DNA from: Bryobacteraceae bacterium
Lineage (GTDB): Bacteria > Acidobacteriota > Terriglobia > Bryobacterales > Bryobacteraceae
Assembly: GCA_025056455.1 (NCBI GenBank)
Contig: JANWVY010000001.1
Location: forward strand, 505,757 to 569,756
DNA length: 64,000 bases
Direction of reading: 5' to 3'
The translations under genes were made by a program, and so were the position numbers. Below, piece after piece: positions 36,613 through 44,288 of the stretch; position 1 is the first letter of the stretch; the number at the start of each line of letters is the position of its first letter. Under the pieces are notes generated by a model. It saw only the letters and a program-made list of their open reading frames with translations, was not told the DNA's origin and did not search any database.

Positions 36613-37920
36613 TTAGACATCAAGCTTCCAGGGCGCCCGGTATTTCGCTTTCAAATGGGGCTTCACCGCCTCCTGCTTGACCGTCCAGCTGGCTTCGTCC
36701 CAATCCAGCCGCTGGTTGAAGCGCATTGAGAGGTTCGCGAGAATGCATACCGTTGAAGAGCGGACGCAAGTCTCGATGTCGCTTGTCGGACGCTGGCGGG
36801 TGCGAATACACTCAATCCAGTTCTTCCAGTGCGGCACGTTCATCTCCCGCATCTCCGCGTTGTTTTCCCACACCTGAGCTTGCGCTTCCTTCTGATTGGG
36901 GATCAGCCAGCAACCGCGGCGGCTCACAATTAAAGTCGCTTCCGTGCCGTGGATGGCCGTGCCGTAGTTATGGTCGCCAAACATGGGCAGGGGATTGCAA
37001 GTGCGGCTTTCATAGCTGGCTAGCCACTTCGGATAGAGGAACGTCGCCAGCATGGTGTCCGGCGTTTCACTGTTGTCGGTGACGTAAAACTTCGAGCCCA
37101 TGGCCGTTACCGCCGTGGGCATGACTTCGTTAAAGCACTGGTGTAAGGGATCGATGAGATGGACGCCCCAGTCCGTCATGGCGCCGCCGGCGTAATCCCA
37201 GAAGTAACGGAAGGTGGGAAACCGGGCCACGCCAACACCGAAGCGGTTGCGATTGAACGGAACCTTCCGCGCGGGTCCGAGCCACATATCCCAGTCGAGC
37301 TCCTTGGGCGGCTCGCTGTCCGGGGGATTGCCCCAGCCCTCGCGCTTGGTCAGACTTGCCTGCCAAGTATGACAGAAGGTGACTTCACCGAGCGCTCCGG
37401 ATTTGACCAGCTCTGCGGCCTTTTTGAAATAGCCGCCCGAGCGCTGCATGGTGCCCGCCTGCACGACACGTGAATACTTGCGCGCGGCCTGCACCATTTT
37501 CTGGCCTTCCTCGACATACACGCAGGCCGGCTTTTCCACGTAAACGTCCTTACCCGCCTTGCAGGCCGCCACCGTCATATAGGCATGCCAGTGATCGGGC
37601 GTGGAGATGCAAACGGCATCGATGCTGCGGTCGGCGAGCATCTCGCGAAAATCGCGAAACGATTTCGGTTGCTGCCCGGCTTTCCGCGCCATGGCTTCGG
37701 CTTTTTCAAGCGCCGGTTGGTAGACGTCGCATAAGGCGGCTACCTCAACGTTGTCCAGACGCATGGCGTAGCCGAGGTTACCCGACCCCATGGCCCCCAG
37801 GCCAATAAAGCCAATTCGCAACCGGTCGTTTGCGCCGCGCACTCGTCCTGTAAATAGTGAGCTCGTAAACATGGCGCTCGCGGAACTCAGCAGGCCGCGA
37901 CGCCCGATCTGTTGGTTCAT
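36613..37920 (-). CDS. Tat-exported Gfo/Idh/MocA oxidoreductase
   Basis: This 435-residue Gfo/Idh/MocA protein has a Tat-like leader (IGRRGLLSSASAMFTSSLF). The NAD site is LRIGFIGLGAMGSGNLG, and the lysine motif is VYVEKPACVYVEEGQKM. The C-terminal domain has the usual DWGVHLIDPLHQCF segment. A good ribosome site (AGGAG, 7 bases before ATG) and a possible -10 (TACGAT, 37956-37961) lie upstream, so it has its own promoter and a normal leader. It is the third secreted Gfo/Idh gene of the window. The substrate is unknown. Confidence 0.9.
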   Translation of the reverse strand: MNQQIGRRGLLSSASAMFTSSLFTGRVRGANDRLRIGFIGLGAMGSGNLGYAMRLDNVEVAALCDVYQPALEKAEAMARKAGQQPKSFRDFREMLADRSIDAVCISTPDHWHAYMTVAACKAGKDVYVEKPACVYVEEGQKMVQAARKYSRVVQAGTMQRSGGYFKKAAELVKSGALGEVTFCHTWQASLTKREGWGNPPDSEPPKELDWDMWLGPARKVPFNRNRFGVGVARFPTFRYFWDYAGGAMTDWGVHLIDPLHQCFNEVMPTAVTAMGSKFYVTDNSETPDTMLATFLYPKWLASYESRTCNPLPMFGDHNYGTAIHGTEATLIVSRRGCWLIPNQKEAQAQVWENNAEMREMNVPHWKNWIECIRTRQRPTSDIETCVRSSTVCILANLSMRFNQRLDWDEASWTVKQEAVKPHLKAKYRAPWKLDV

Positions 37921-37969
37921 ATCTGCTCCTGTCTGAACCGTTTTCTGCTAGTTTGATCGTAAGCGAGTC

Positions 37970-38614
37970 TCAATTGCAAGGCGATTCCGGTGGAAGGCCG
38001 GAGTGAATCCTCGGACCAAACTCTTGTTCGCCGAGAATCCTGGCTTCGGCCTCCAGCAACTCCTCCCAGCGATGGTCAACCCGCTCCGGCCGGTCAACCG
38101 CGCGGGCCAGTTTGAGGAATACCAGATAATGACCTCGCTCCGAGGTAGAGAGCCGCTGGTAGAAACCGGCGAGTTCGGAATCTTGCGATTCGGTGGCAAG
38201 AACCGAAAACCGTTCGCAGGAGCGCAACTCAATGAGCGCGGAGACAAGCAAGCGGTCCACCATCTCGGCCGGACCTGCGCCCTTTCTCACCAGCAGACGC
38301 AAAGCATTGGCGTAAGGGTTTTTGTGCATGCGCTGCAAGCGTCCGCCGCGGCGCGTCAGCAGCCGGTGAACTTGCGATAAGTGCAAAGCTTCATCGCGGG
38401 CGATATCCGTCATCACCTGCGCCCAGCCCTCCACGCCCGGCTCGGGCCACTTCGTCAACAAATCGAGAGCGTTGTTGGCGGCTTTCTTTTCGAGAAACGC
38501 ATGATCGTTTAACAGGGCGAGCGGTTCAGCCAGTACGGCGCGCGCCCAGCGTCCCGGCGTTTGGGTGCGCAAAGGCAAGCTGTGAGAAGCGGAAAGTGAG
38601 ACAGGGCGGCTCAC
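37970..38614 (-). CDS. miaE: tRNA 2-methylthio-N6-isopentenyladenosine hydroxylase
   Basis: This 214-residue MiaE-family di-iron protein hydroxylates ms2i6A37 in tRNA. A ferritin-like four-helix bundle is visible: HAFLEKKAANNALDLL (Glu ligand), ARDEALHLSQVHRLLTRRGG (E..H), SALIELRSCERFSVLA and TSERGHYLVFLKLA. The length and the LTRRGGRLQR..KNPYA loop match the family. It is cytoplasmic and oxygen-dependent. No miaA or miaB gene lies nearby. The 174-base divergent gap to lpdA holds no gene. Confidence 0.9.
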   Translation of the reverse strand: MSRPVSLSASHSLPLRTQTPGRWARAVLAEPLALLNDHAFLEKKAANNALDLLTKWPEPGVEGWAQVMTDIARDEALHLSQVHRLLTRRGGRLQRMHKNPYANALRLLVRKGAGPAEMVDRLLVSALIELRSCERFSVLATESQDSELAGFYQRLSTSERGHYLVFLKLARAVDRPERVDHRWEELLEAEARILGEQEFGPRIHSGLPPESPCN

Positions 38615-38776
38615 CTTTTCAAGCTAGCGCAGAAGGACGGCCAGAGAAAATCGGGAGCTCAAGCCGGCCCGCAGGTGCTCGCTGCGCTTGTTGTTCAATC
38701 TCCAGTCTCACAAGGCGCCTGCACGAAGAGAACAACGGACCCAGCCGCAACAACGCGCCGGGGTGAAGCCAAATGC

Positions 38777-38782
38777 TAAACT
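38777..38782 (+). promoter_or_regulatory. Extended -10 box for lpdA, likely leaderless
   Basis: TGCTAAACT (38774-38782) is an extended -10 form. The box ends 6 bases before the GTG start of lpdA, with no ribosome site between. Confidence 0.45.
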
Positions 38783-38788
38783 ACCTTA

Positions 38789-40180
38789 GTGTCCTACGAT
38801 CTTGTCATCATTGGCAGCGGCCCGGGCGGCTATTCCGCTGCAGTGCGCGCCAGCCAGTACGGTCTGAAAACTGCAATCATTGAGAAAGATCCGAAGCTCG
38901 GCGGATGCTGCCTTCATGTCGGCTGCATTCCTACGAAAGCTCTCCTGCACACAGCCGAAATTTACACCCGCATGCTGCATGGAGCCGAGGAGGGACTGGT
39001 CTGCGACAATCCCCGCTTAGACTACCCGAAAGTAGTCGACCACAAACAAAAAATCGTGGATAAACACGCCAAAGGCGTTGAATTTTTAATGCGCCGCGGC
39101 AAAATCGACGTGCTGAGGGGCTACGGCAAGCTGCTCGGCAAGGGAAAAATTGAACTGAGCACGGAAAAGGGGCCCCAGATCATCGAAGCCAAAAACATCA
39201 TTTTGGCGACCGGTTCGGAAGCCCGAATGTTGCCAGGCCTTTCACCCGACGACACCATTTTGACCAATATCGAGATTCTCAACCTCCGCACCGTCCCGAA
39301 ATCGTTGCTGGTGATTGGCGCTGGCGCCGTGGGCGTAGAGTTCGCCTCAATCTTCAACCGGTTCGGCACAAAAGTGACCATTGTCGAAATGCTGCCGCGC
39401 TTGGTGCCGGTCGAGGATGAAGAAGTTTCTAAGGAGCTCGAGCGCTATTTCAAAAAGACCGGAATTCGCTGTGAAACCGGCGCGAAGACTCAAGACATAC
39501 AAAAGACTGCGGCCGGCGTCAAGGCGACCGTCACACTGTCCAACGGCAAGACGGAAGTCATGGAGGCCGAAAAAATTTTGATCGCCATTGGGCGCAGACC
39601 GAACACCGATCGCATCGGGCTTGAGAACACCAAGATTGAATTAGACCGCGGATACGTGAAAGTGGGCCCGATGCAGCAAACAGCCGAGCCTGGTGTGTAC
39701 GCCATTGGCGACATCGTAGCTGGCACTCCTCAGCTGGCGCACGTCGCCACCATGGAGGGAATGATCGCCGTGGCGCATATTGCGGGCAAGCCAGCTACTC
39801 CCATCAACAAAAACCGTATTCCCGGCGCCACCTATACCGAGCCGGGTATTGGCAGCGTGGGCATGACCGAAGCCCAAGCCAAAGCGGCGGGATTCAAGGT
39901 CAAGATCGGGAAGTTCCCGTTTGTCGGCAATAGCAAGGCCTCGATTGTGGGGCTGCACGATGGCTTTGTAAAAGTAGTGGCAGATGAGAAGTTCGGCGAG
40001 ATTTTGGGAGTCCACATCATCGGCTATCATGCCTATGAGCTCATTGCCGAAGCGGTGGCAGCCATGGAGGCGGAAGCGACCGTCGACACCATGCGAAACA
40101 CCATCCACGCTCACCCGACGTTATATGAGGCCGTGGGTGAGGCTTTCCACGCCGTCTACGGACAAGCGATCAATGCGTAG
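38789..40180 (+). CDS. lpdA: Dihydrolipoamide dehydrogenase (E3)
   Basis: This 463-residue flavoprotein reoxidises the dihydrolipoyl group of 2-oxoacid dehydrogenase complexes. The FAD site is IIGSGPGGYSAA, the redox-active pair is C41/C46 in CLHVGCIPTKA, the NAD site is VIGAGAVGVEFAS, and the C-terminal catalytic His442-Glu447 is in HPTLYEA. It starts with GTG at 38789; the next in-frame ATG is far downstream. lipB overlaps its end by 8 bases and the E2 gene follows, so a lipoate-centred operon is clear. E1 and lipA are not in the window. Confidence 0.96.
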   Translation: MSYDLVIIGSGPGGYSAAVRASQYGLKTAIIEKDPKLGGCCLHVGCIPTKALLHTAEIYTRMLHGAEEGLVCDNPRLDYPKVVDHKQKIVDKHAKGVEFLMRRGKIDVLRGYGKLLGKGKIELSTEKGPQIIEAKNIILATGSEARMLPGLSPDDTILTNIEILNLRTVPKSLLVIGAGAVGVEFASIFNRFGTKVTIVEMLPRLVPVEDEEVSKELERYFKKTGIRCETGAKTQDIQKTAAGVKATVTLSNGKTEVMEAEKILIAIGRRPNTDRIGLENTKIELDRGYVKVGPMQQTAEPGVYAIGDIVAGTPQLAHVATMEGMIAVAHIAGKPATPINKNRIPGATYTEPGIGSVGMTEAQAKAAGFKVKIGKFPFVGNSKASIVGLHDGFVKVVADEKFGEILGVHIIGYHAYELIAEAVAAMEAEATVDTMRNTIHAHPTLYEAVGEAFHAVYGQAINA

Positions 40181-40847
40181 TTGCGTGGTGCGGGATCTGG
40201 GCCGGATGCCATTTGCTGAAGCCTACGCGCTTCAGCAAGCGCTTGTGGAGCGCCGCAAACAGGGCCTCGATGCGGATTATTTGCTTCTGGTCGAGCATCC
40301 GCATGTGATCACCATGGGCCGCAACGGACGCCGCGAGCACCTCTTAGCAAGCGAAGAGCTACTGTCTCGCGCTGGCATTGAATTTCATCACACCGATCGC
40401 GGCGGAGACGTCACCTATCATGGTCCCGGGCAGCTGGTCGTCTACCCCATTTTCGATCTAAAGCAATGGAAGCGAGACGTGGGCGCCTACGTGCGCGGCC
40501 TCGAGCAAGTCGTTATTGACACGCTCGCGGATTTTGGCTTGAAAGGACAGCGGCTTGCTGGCTGTACGGGGGTGTGGGTCAGTGGCGCAAAAATCTGTGC
40601 CATTGGCGTGCATTTAAGCCGCTGGGTCACCTCCCACGGCTTAGCGCTCAACATCACCACCGATCTGAGCTACTTCCGCTATATTGTTCCGTGCGGACTG
40701 ACAAAACCGGTCACCTCCTTGGCGGAGTTGGGTTGCCGCGCAACGCGCGCGGATGTGGTCGCGCGGCTGATCCGGCATTTTGAAAGAATCTACGATTTGG
40801 ACACTGGGGCCAGCGAGGGAGCGGTCCCCAAGGAGAGGATTGCATGA
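40173..40847 (+). CDS. lipB: Octanoyl-[ACP]:protein octanoyltransferase
   Basis: This 224-residue LipB transfers octanoate from acyl carrier protein to lipoyl domains, the first step of lipoate synthesis. Its signature RGGDVTYHGPGQLV lies at 77-90 and the catalytic Cys174 (IVPCGL) and Lys140 (GAKICAIG) are present. ATG 40173 overlaps lpdA by 8 bases; the frame extends upstream inside lpdA, but with no LipB homology. Its stop overlaps the E2 gene by 4 bases, so the modifying enzyme and its lipoyl-domain target are made together. Confidence 0.95.
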   Translation: MRSCVVRDLGRMPFAEAYALQQALVERRKQGLDADYLLLVEHPHVITMGRNGRREHLLASEELLSRAGIEFHHTDRGGDVTYHGPGQLVVYPIFDLKQWKRDVGAYVRGLEQVVIDTLADFGLKGQRLAGCTGVWVSGAKICAIGVHLSRWVTSHGLALNITTDLSYFRYIVPCGLTKPVTSLAELGCRATRADVVARLIRHFERIYDLDTGASEGAVPKERIA

Positions 40848-42190
40848 TTGACGTTGTCATGCCCCAAATGGGCGAAAGCATTGTTGAGGGCACTCTCACC
40901 AAGTGGCTGAAGAAGGCCGGCGACCGCGTCGAACGCGATGAGCCGCTTTTTGAAATTTCGACGGACAAGGTGGACAGCGAGATTCCATCGCCCGCAGCGG
41001 GAATTCTAGCTGAGGTGTTAGTGAACGAAGGAACCACAGTGGCGATCAACACCGTGGTGGCTAGAATCCAGCAAGTGGACGAGGTCCCAGCTGGGCCAGC
41101 GACGACGCCAGCGGAGATCTCGAAGCCCGCTGCTCCACCGGCCGCGGCACCGCCACCTGTTCCGCCCGCTCCAGCGGCGTCCGCACCCCCGGCTGCGTCT
41201 CCCGCGCTGTCTCCACCAGCTGCGGTGGCGGCTCCTGCGGCCCCTGCCACTCCTGCCGAGCCTGTCGGTCCCCTTTCCCCCTTAGTGCGCCGGATGGCAC
41301 GCGAATACAACATCGATCTGAGCCAAGTACGAGGCACTGGCGCGGGCGGCCGGATCACGAAAGCCGATCTAGAAGCTTACATGGCCGCTCAAGGGGCACG
41401 GACAGCAGCCGCTTCCATGGCTCCCGCCCCTGCCCCCATCCCAGCAGCACCCCCGGCGGCGGAAGTTCCGCCCGTCCCCCGGACGGCCCCAGCCAAAACC
41501 CGCGTGGAGCCAATGTCCACCATGCGCGCCAAGATTGCCGAGCACATGGTTTTTTCCAAGCGCACCTCGGCCCACGTCACTACGGTGCACCGCGCTGATG
41601 TGACCAAGATCGCGAACCTGCGAGAAAGGCTGAAAGCTCAATTTCAGGAACGCTACGGCTTCTCGCTCACCTATCTCCCCTTCGTGGTGCGAGCCGCAGC
41701 CGAGGCGCTTCGCACCTTCCCCATCGTCAACGCCTCGATCGAGGGCACCAACATCATCTACCACAACGAGATCAACATCGGGATCGCCGTGGCGCTCGAC
41801 GGAGGGACGGGCCTCATTGTGCCGGTGATCCGGAACGCCGATGAGCGCAACGTCGTGGGCTTACAGCGGGCAATTGTGGATTTGGCGGGCCGGGCCCGCT
41901 CCAAGCAACTCAAGCCCGACGAAGTGCAGGGTGGCACCTTCTCCATCACCAACTTCGGTAGCTTTGGCAGCATTTTCGCAACACCCGTTATCAATCAGCC
42001 GCAGGTGGCGATTCTTGGAGTGGGTGCGGTCGAAAAAACACCCGTTGTCGTTGACGACGCCATCGCCATCCGGTCCATTTGCCACCTCGCTCTCACCTTT
42101 GATCACCGGCTCATCGATGGCGCCTTGGCGGATCAATTCTGCCAGAAAGTGAAGCAGATTCTCGAAAACTGGTCGGAGCAGGTGCTCTAG
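40844..42190 (+). CDS. 2-Oxoacid dehydrogenase E2 acyltransferase
   Basis: This 448-residue dihydrolipoamide acyltransferase has an N-terminal lipoyl domain with the lipoylated Lys42 (STDKVDSE), an Ala/Pro-rich linker, a peripheral subunit-binding domain (LVRRMAREYNIDLSQVRGTG, about 143-180), a second linker and a catalytic domain ending with the HxxxDG motif (DHRLIDGALADQ). It transfers the acyl group to CoA. One lipoyl domain and the linker layout fit SucB or BkdC types; the substrate specificity cannot be told because no E1 gene is adjacent. It is co-translated with lipB (4-base overlap). Confidence 0.93.
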   Translation: MIDVVMPQMGESIVEGTLTKWLKKAGDRVERDEPLFEISTDKVDSEIPSPAAGILAEVLVNEGTTVAINTVVARIQQVDEVPAGPATTPAEISKPAAPPAAAPPPVPPAPAASAPPAASPALSPPAAVAAPAAPATPAEPVGPLSPLVRRMAREYNIDLSQVRGTGAGGRITKADLEAYMAAQGARTAAASMAPAPAPIPAAPPAAEVPPVPRTAPAKTRVEPMSTMRAKIAEHMVFSKRTSAHVTTVHRADVTKIANLRERLKAQFQERYGFSLTYLPFVVRAAAEALRTFPIVNASIEGTNIIYHNEINIGIAVALDGGTGLIVPVIRNADERNVVGLQRAIVDLAGRARSKQLKPDEVQGGTFSITNFGSFGSIFATPVINQPQVAILGVGAVEKTPVVVDDAIAIRSICHLALTFDHRLIDGALADQFCQKVKQILENWSEQVL

Positions 42191-42250
42191 CAGGGCATAC
42201 CTAGGAGAAAGGCACAAGCCCCCTGCGTCCCGTTACCGGGCCAGAGGGCG

Positions 42251-42280
42251 CGCCGAAATTTGAGTCGCCGAAATTTGAGT
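42251..42280. repeat. Two perfect tandem copies of a 15-base unit
   Basis: CGCCGAAATTTGAGT occurs twice, head to tail, in the 120-base gap between convergent genes. It looks like a recent local duplication, with no palindrome or coding role. Confidence 0.85.
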
Positions 42281-42310
42281 GGAGAAGGAAAGAGCTGAGC
42301 GGTTTTGCGA

Positions 42311-42985
42311 CTAGTCGTTTAGATGGAAGGTGCCGACAAAGGCGCTCCGCTTGCCCGGGCTGGACCAGCGGGTATCGAGACCTTCACCCCGATACTCGTG
42401 GTTCAAGGCGTAGGCAGGCATCGCGTGATCCAGCTTGGTAAGGGGCGAATACCAAACTTCTTCGTTCGCGCAAATGTGGTCTCCACCACCAATCGCACGC
42501 GTGGTGATTTCGGCTAGTTCACCCGCCTTCAGAGTGGCCTTGGCTGAGTGGATATTGTTGTTTTCCACGGTGAGATCGACAGGCATGTAGTAGACCTTTG
42601 CGACATCCTGCAACAAGTCGCCGCCCATGCGCTTGGCGAACTTTTGCAGGGCGATGCGTTGCTCGGCATTGGCGCGTTCGTCAACAATGAGCACGGACTT
42701 CACGGGATAGGCACTCGTAGTGACATCGCCCAGAGTGGCACTGGCCCGCACCACGCCGATGACGCCCAGGCCATCCAAAGCAACGCCCTCGAATTTCCCT
42801 TTTGCGATGCGCCATCCAAAAACGGCCAAGTTTCCCATCAGGTTGATTTCCGCATTGGCAAAGCAAGGCCCGGTGAAGACATCCGCCGTGCGAGCTTCGA
42901 CATACTCGCCATACAGATTGGATCTCTCAACGCCGCCGGCAAAGGCTGCCGTGGCAATGGCTAGGCTAAACGCAAGAAGTTTCAT
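42311..42985 (-). CDS. Secreted DUF1326-like protein
   Basis: The 224-residue product starts with a signal peptide (MKLLAFSLAIATAAFAGG). The mature part begins with LYGEYVEARTADVFTGPCF, the DUF1326 pattern in which the second Cys-containing loop is variable (GEYVEA...C). It continues with LGVIGVVRASATLGD and KSVLIVDERANAEQRIALQK. ATG 42985 has a GAGG ribosome site 9 bases upstream; 16 further codons upstream are open but unlikely. DUF1326 function is unknown. It lies downstream of the molybdoenzyme operon on the same strand, 84 bases from the small cysteine protein gene. Confidence 0.78.
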   Translation of the reverse strand: MKLLAFSLAIATAAFAGGVERSNLYGEYVEARTADVFTGPCFANAEINLMGNLAVFGWRIAKGKFEGVALDGLGVIGVVRASATLGDVTTSAYPVKSVLIVDERANAEQRIALQKFAKRMGGDLLQDVAKVYYMPVDLTVENNNIHSAKATLKAGELAEITTRAIGGGDHICANEEVWYSPLTKLDHAMPAYALNHEYRGEGLDTRWSSPGKRSAFVGTFHLND

Positions 42986-43069
42986 CGATCTTTTCCTCGC
43001 CTCTAAAGCGCATCTTAACATGCGCATTGCCAACGGGTGACGGCCGCCGGATTCAAAAGCGGCCGCGCC

Positions 43070-43288
43070 CTACAACTCTTCATAACACTTCCGAAACGGG
43101 TTGCACTCGTAGTCATCTACGGGCTTACCGTCCGGCCCGGTCACCGTTTGGGTCCGGTGACACCAAAAGGCACGGTCGTTACCGTGCTGGACGTTGGGGT
43201 CCCAAGGAGCGTCGATGTAGAGTCCCTTCCACCGCAGGCTCTGGCAACGGTCGTCGTCGATCACCGTCAAACTCGATCGTTCCATCAT
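43070..43288 (-). CDS. 72-residue four-cysteine protein in molybdoenzyme operon
   Basis: This small soluble protein has four cysteines (C15, C43, C62, C68), tryptophans at 20, 29 and 42, and a compact core (CQSLRWKGLYIDAPWDP, then FWCHRTQTVTGPDG and ECNPFRKCYEEL). The spacing suggests one metal site or two disulfides. It has no leader or helix. The gene follows the FAD-subunit gene by 14 bases, so it is the fourth gene of the molybdenum hydroxylase operon. I do not recognise a named family. It might be an electron-transfer or maturation partner, but this is inferred only from operon position. Confidence 0.75.
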   Translation of the reverse strand: MMERSSLTVIDDDRCQSLRWKGLYIDAPWDPNVQHGNDRAFWCHRTQTVTGPDGKPVDDYECNPFRKCYEEL

Positions 43289-43302
43289 GCCAGCAAGCCC
43301 CC

Positions 43303-44286
43303 CTAGGCCCGAGCTTTCATGGCCTCCATCAAGGCGCGCTTCACTGCCACGCGCGTTAGCTGCACCTTGTACTCGTTACCGCTCAGCGGTTTCGCGCCGT
43401 TGACGGCAACTTTGCCCGCCTCGGCGGCAAGGTCCGGGGTGAGCGCCTTGCCTGCAAGCAGGGCTTCCGCCTCGGTCGCAATCACCGGCGTGGGTCCGAC
43501 GTGGCCGAGCACGATTTTGGCGCTGGCTACGGTGGAGCCCTTCATCCGCAGCGCCACCGAGGCCGTGGCGAGCGGCCAGTCGAGGGCTTGTTTATGCCGC
43601 ACCTCGTAGGTCGCATTCCGCACCCCGCGAGCAGACGGGATAAGGATTTCGGTCAAGATTTCATTCGGCGCCAGCGACACTTCCCTTCCTTTGTTGCTGG
43701 TCGGAACGACGAAGAGCTCCTCCACGGGAATTTCGCGGGAACCGGAAGGACCAGCAATCTTGACCTTGGCGCCCAGGGCAATGAGGGGCGGACCCAGACT
43801 CGAGGCACTCACAAAGTAGGCGTCGCCTTTCGGGAAAATCGCATGGTAACGATTTTCGCCAATCGGCGGCAGGCTGGTACCATCTTTGTCTTTGCCCAAC
43901 GTGCCGAAGCCTTGGCGGAAATACCAGCAGCGGTTACGCTGGCAGAGGTCGCCGCCTACCGTACCCATGTTTCGGATTTGCGGACTCGCCACCCCTAACA
44001 CGGCTTGAACAATCGAAGGATACTCCGAGCGGATAAGCGGGCTTTCCGCTACTTCGTCGAAGGTGACCACGGCTCCGATGCGGAGGCCCGTAGCGGTTTT
44101 GGTGATGCCCTGAAGCTCTTTGAGTCCCTTGATGTTGACGACGCGCTTGGGGGTGTGAATGTAGTCCTTCATGAGGCTGATCAAGTCCGTGCCGCCCGCT
44201 AGAATATCGGCTTCTCCCCACGAAGAGCCGAGCATGGCCACGGCTTCTTGCAGCGTCGCTGGATTGGCGTATTCGAAGGCTTGCAT
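43303..44286 (-). CDS. Molybdenum hydroxylase FAD-binding subunit
   Basis: This 327-residue FAD_binding_5/CO_deh_flav_C protein is the medium subunit of a xanthine dehydrogenase/aldehyde oxidoreductase-type enzyme. The FAD motif AILAGGTDLISLMK appears here as DILAGGTDL (28-35) and a second one as MGTVGGDLCQRNRCWYF. Related periplasmic enzymes (PaoB type) carry four Cys in the loop after this motif for a 4Fe-4S cluster; here only C115 and C120 are visible before ENRYHAIF. The C-terminal domain follows (EVRHKQALDWPLATASVALR). It starts 2 bases after the Mo-subunit stop and is co-translated. Confidence 0.92.
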   Translation of the reverse strand: MQAFEYANPATLQEAVAMLGSSWGEADILAGGTDLISLMKDYIHTPKRVVNIKGLKELQGITKTATGLRIGAVVTFDEVAESPLIRSEYPSIVQAVLGVASPQIRNMGTVGGDLCQRNRCWYFRQGFGTLGKDKDGTSLPPIGENRYHAIFPKGDAYFVSASSLGPPLIALGAKVKIAGPSGSREIPVEELFVVPTSNKGREVSLAPNEILTEILIPSARGVRNATYEVRHKQALDWPLATASVALRMKGSTVASAKIVLGHVGPTPVIATEAEALLAGKALTPDLAAEAGKVAVNGAKPLSGNEYKVQLTRVAVKRALMEAMKARA

Positions 44287-44288
44287 CG

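Noticed and set aside
42251-42280. Tandem 15-base repeat as a CRISPR or attachment site
   Set aside because: Only two adjacent copies without spacers, and no integrase or cas gene nearby.
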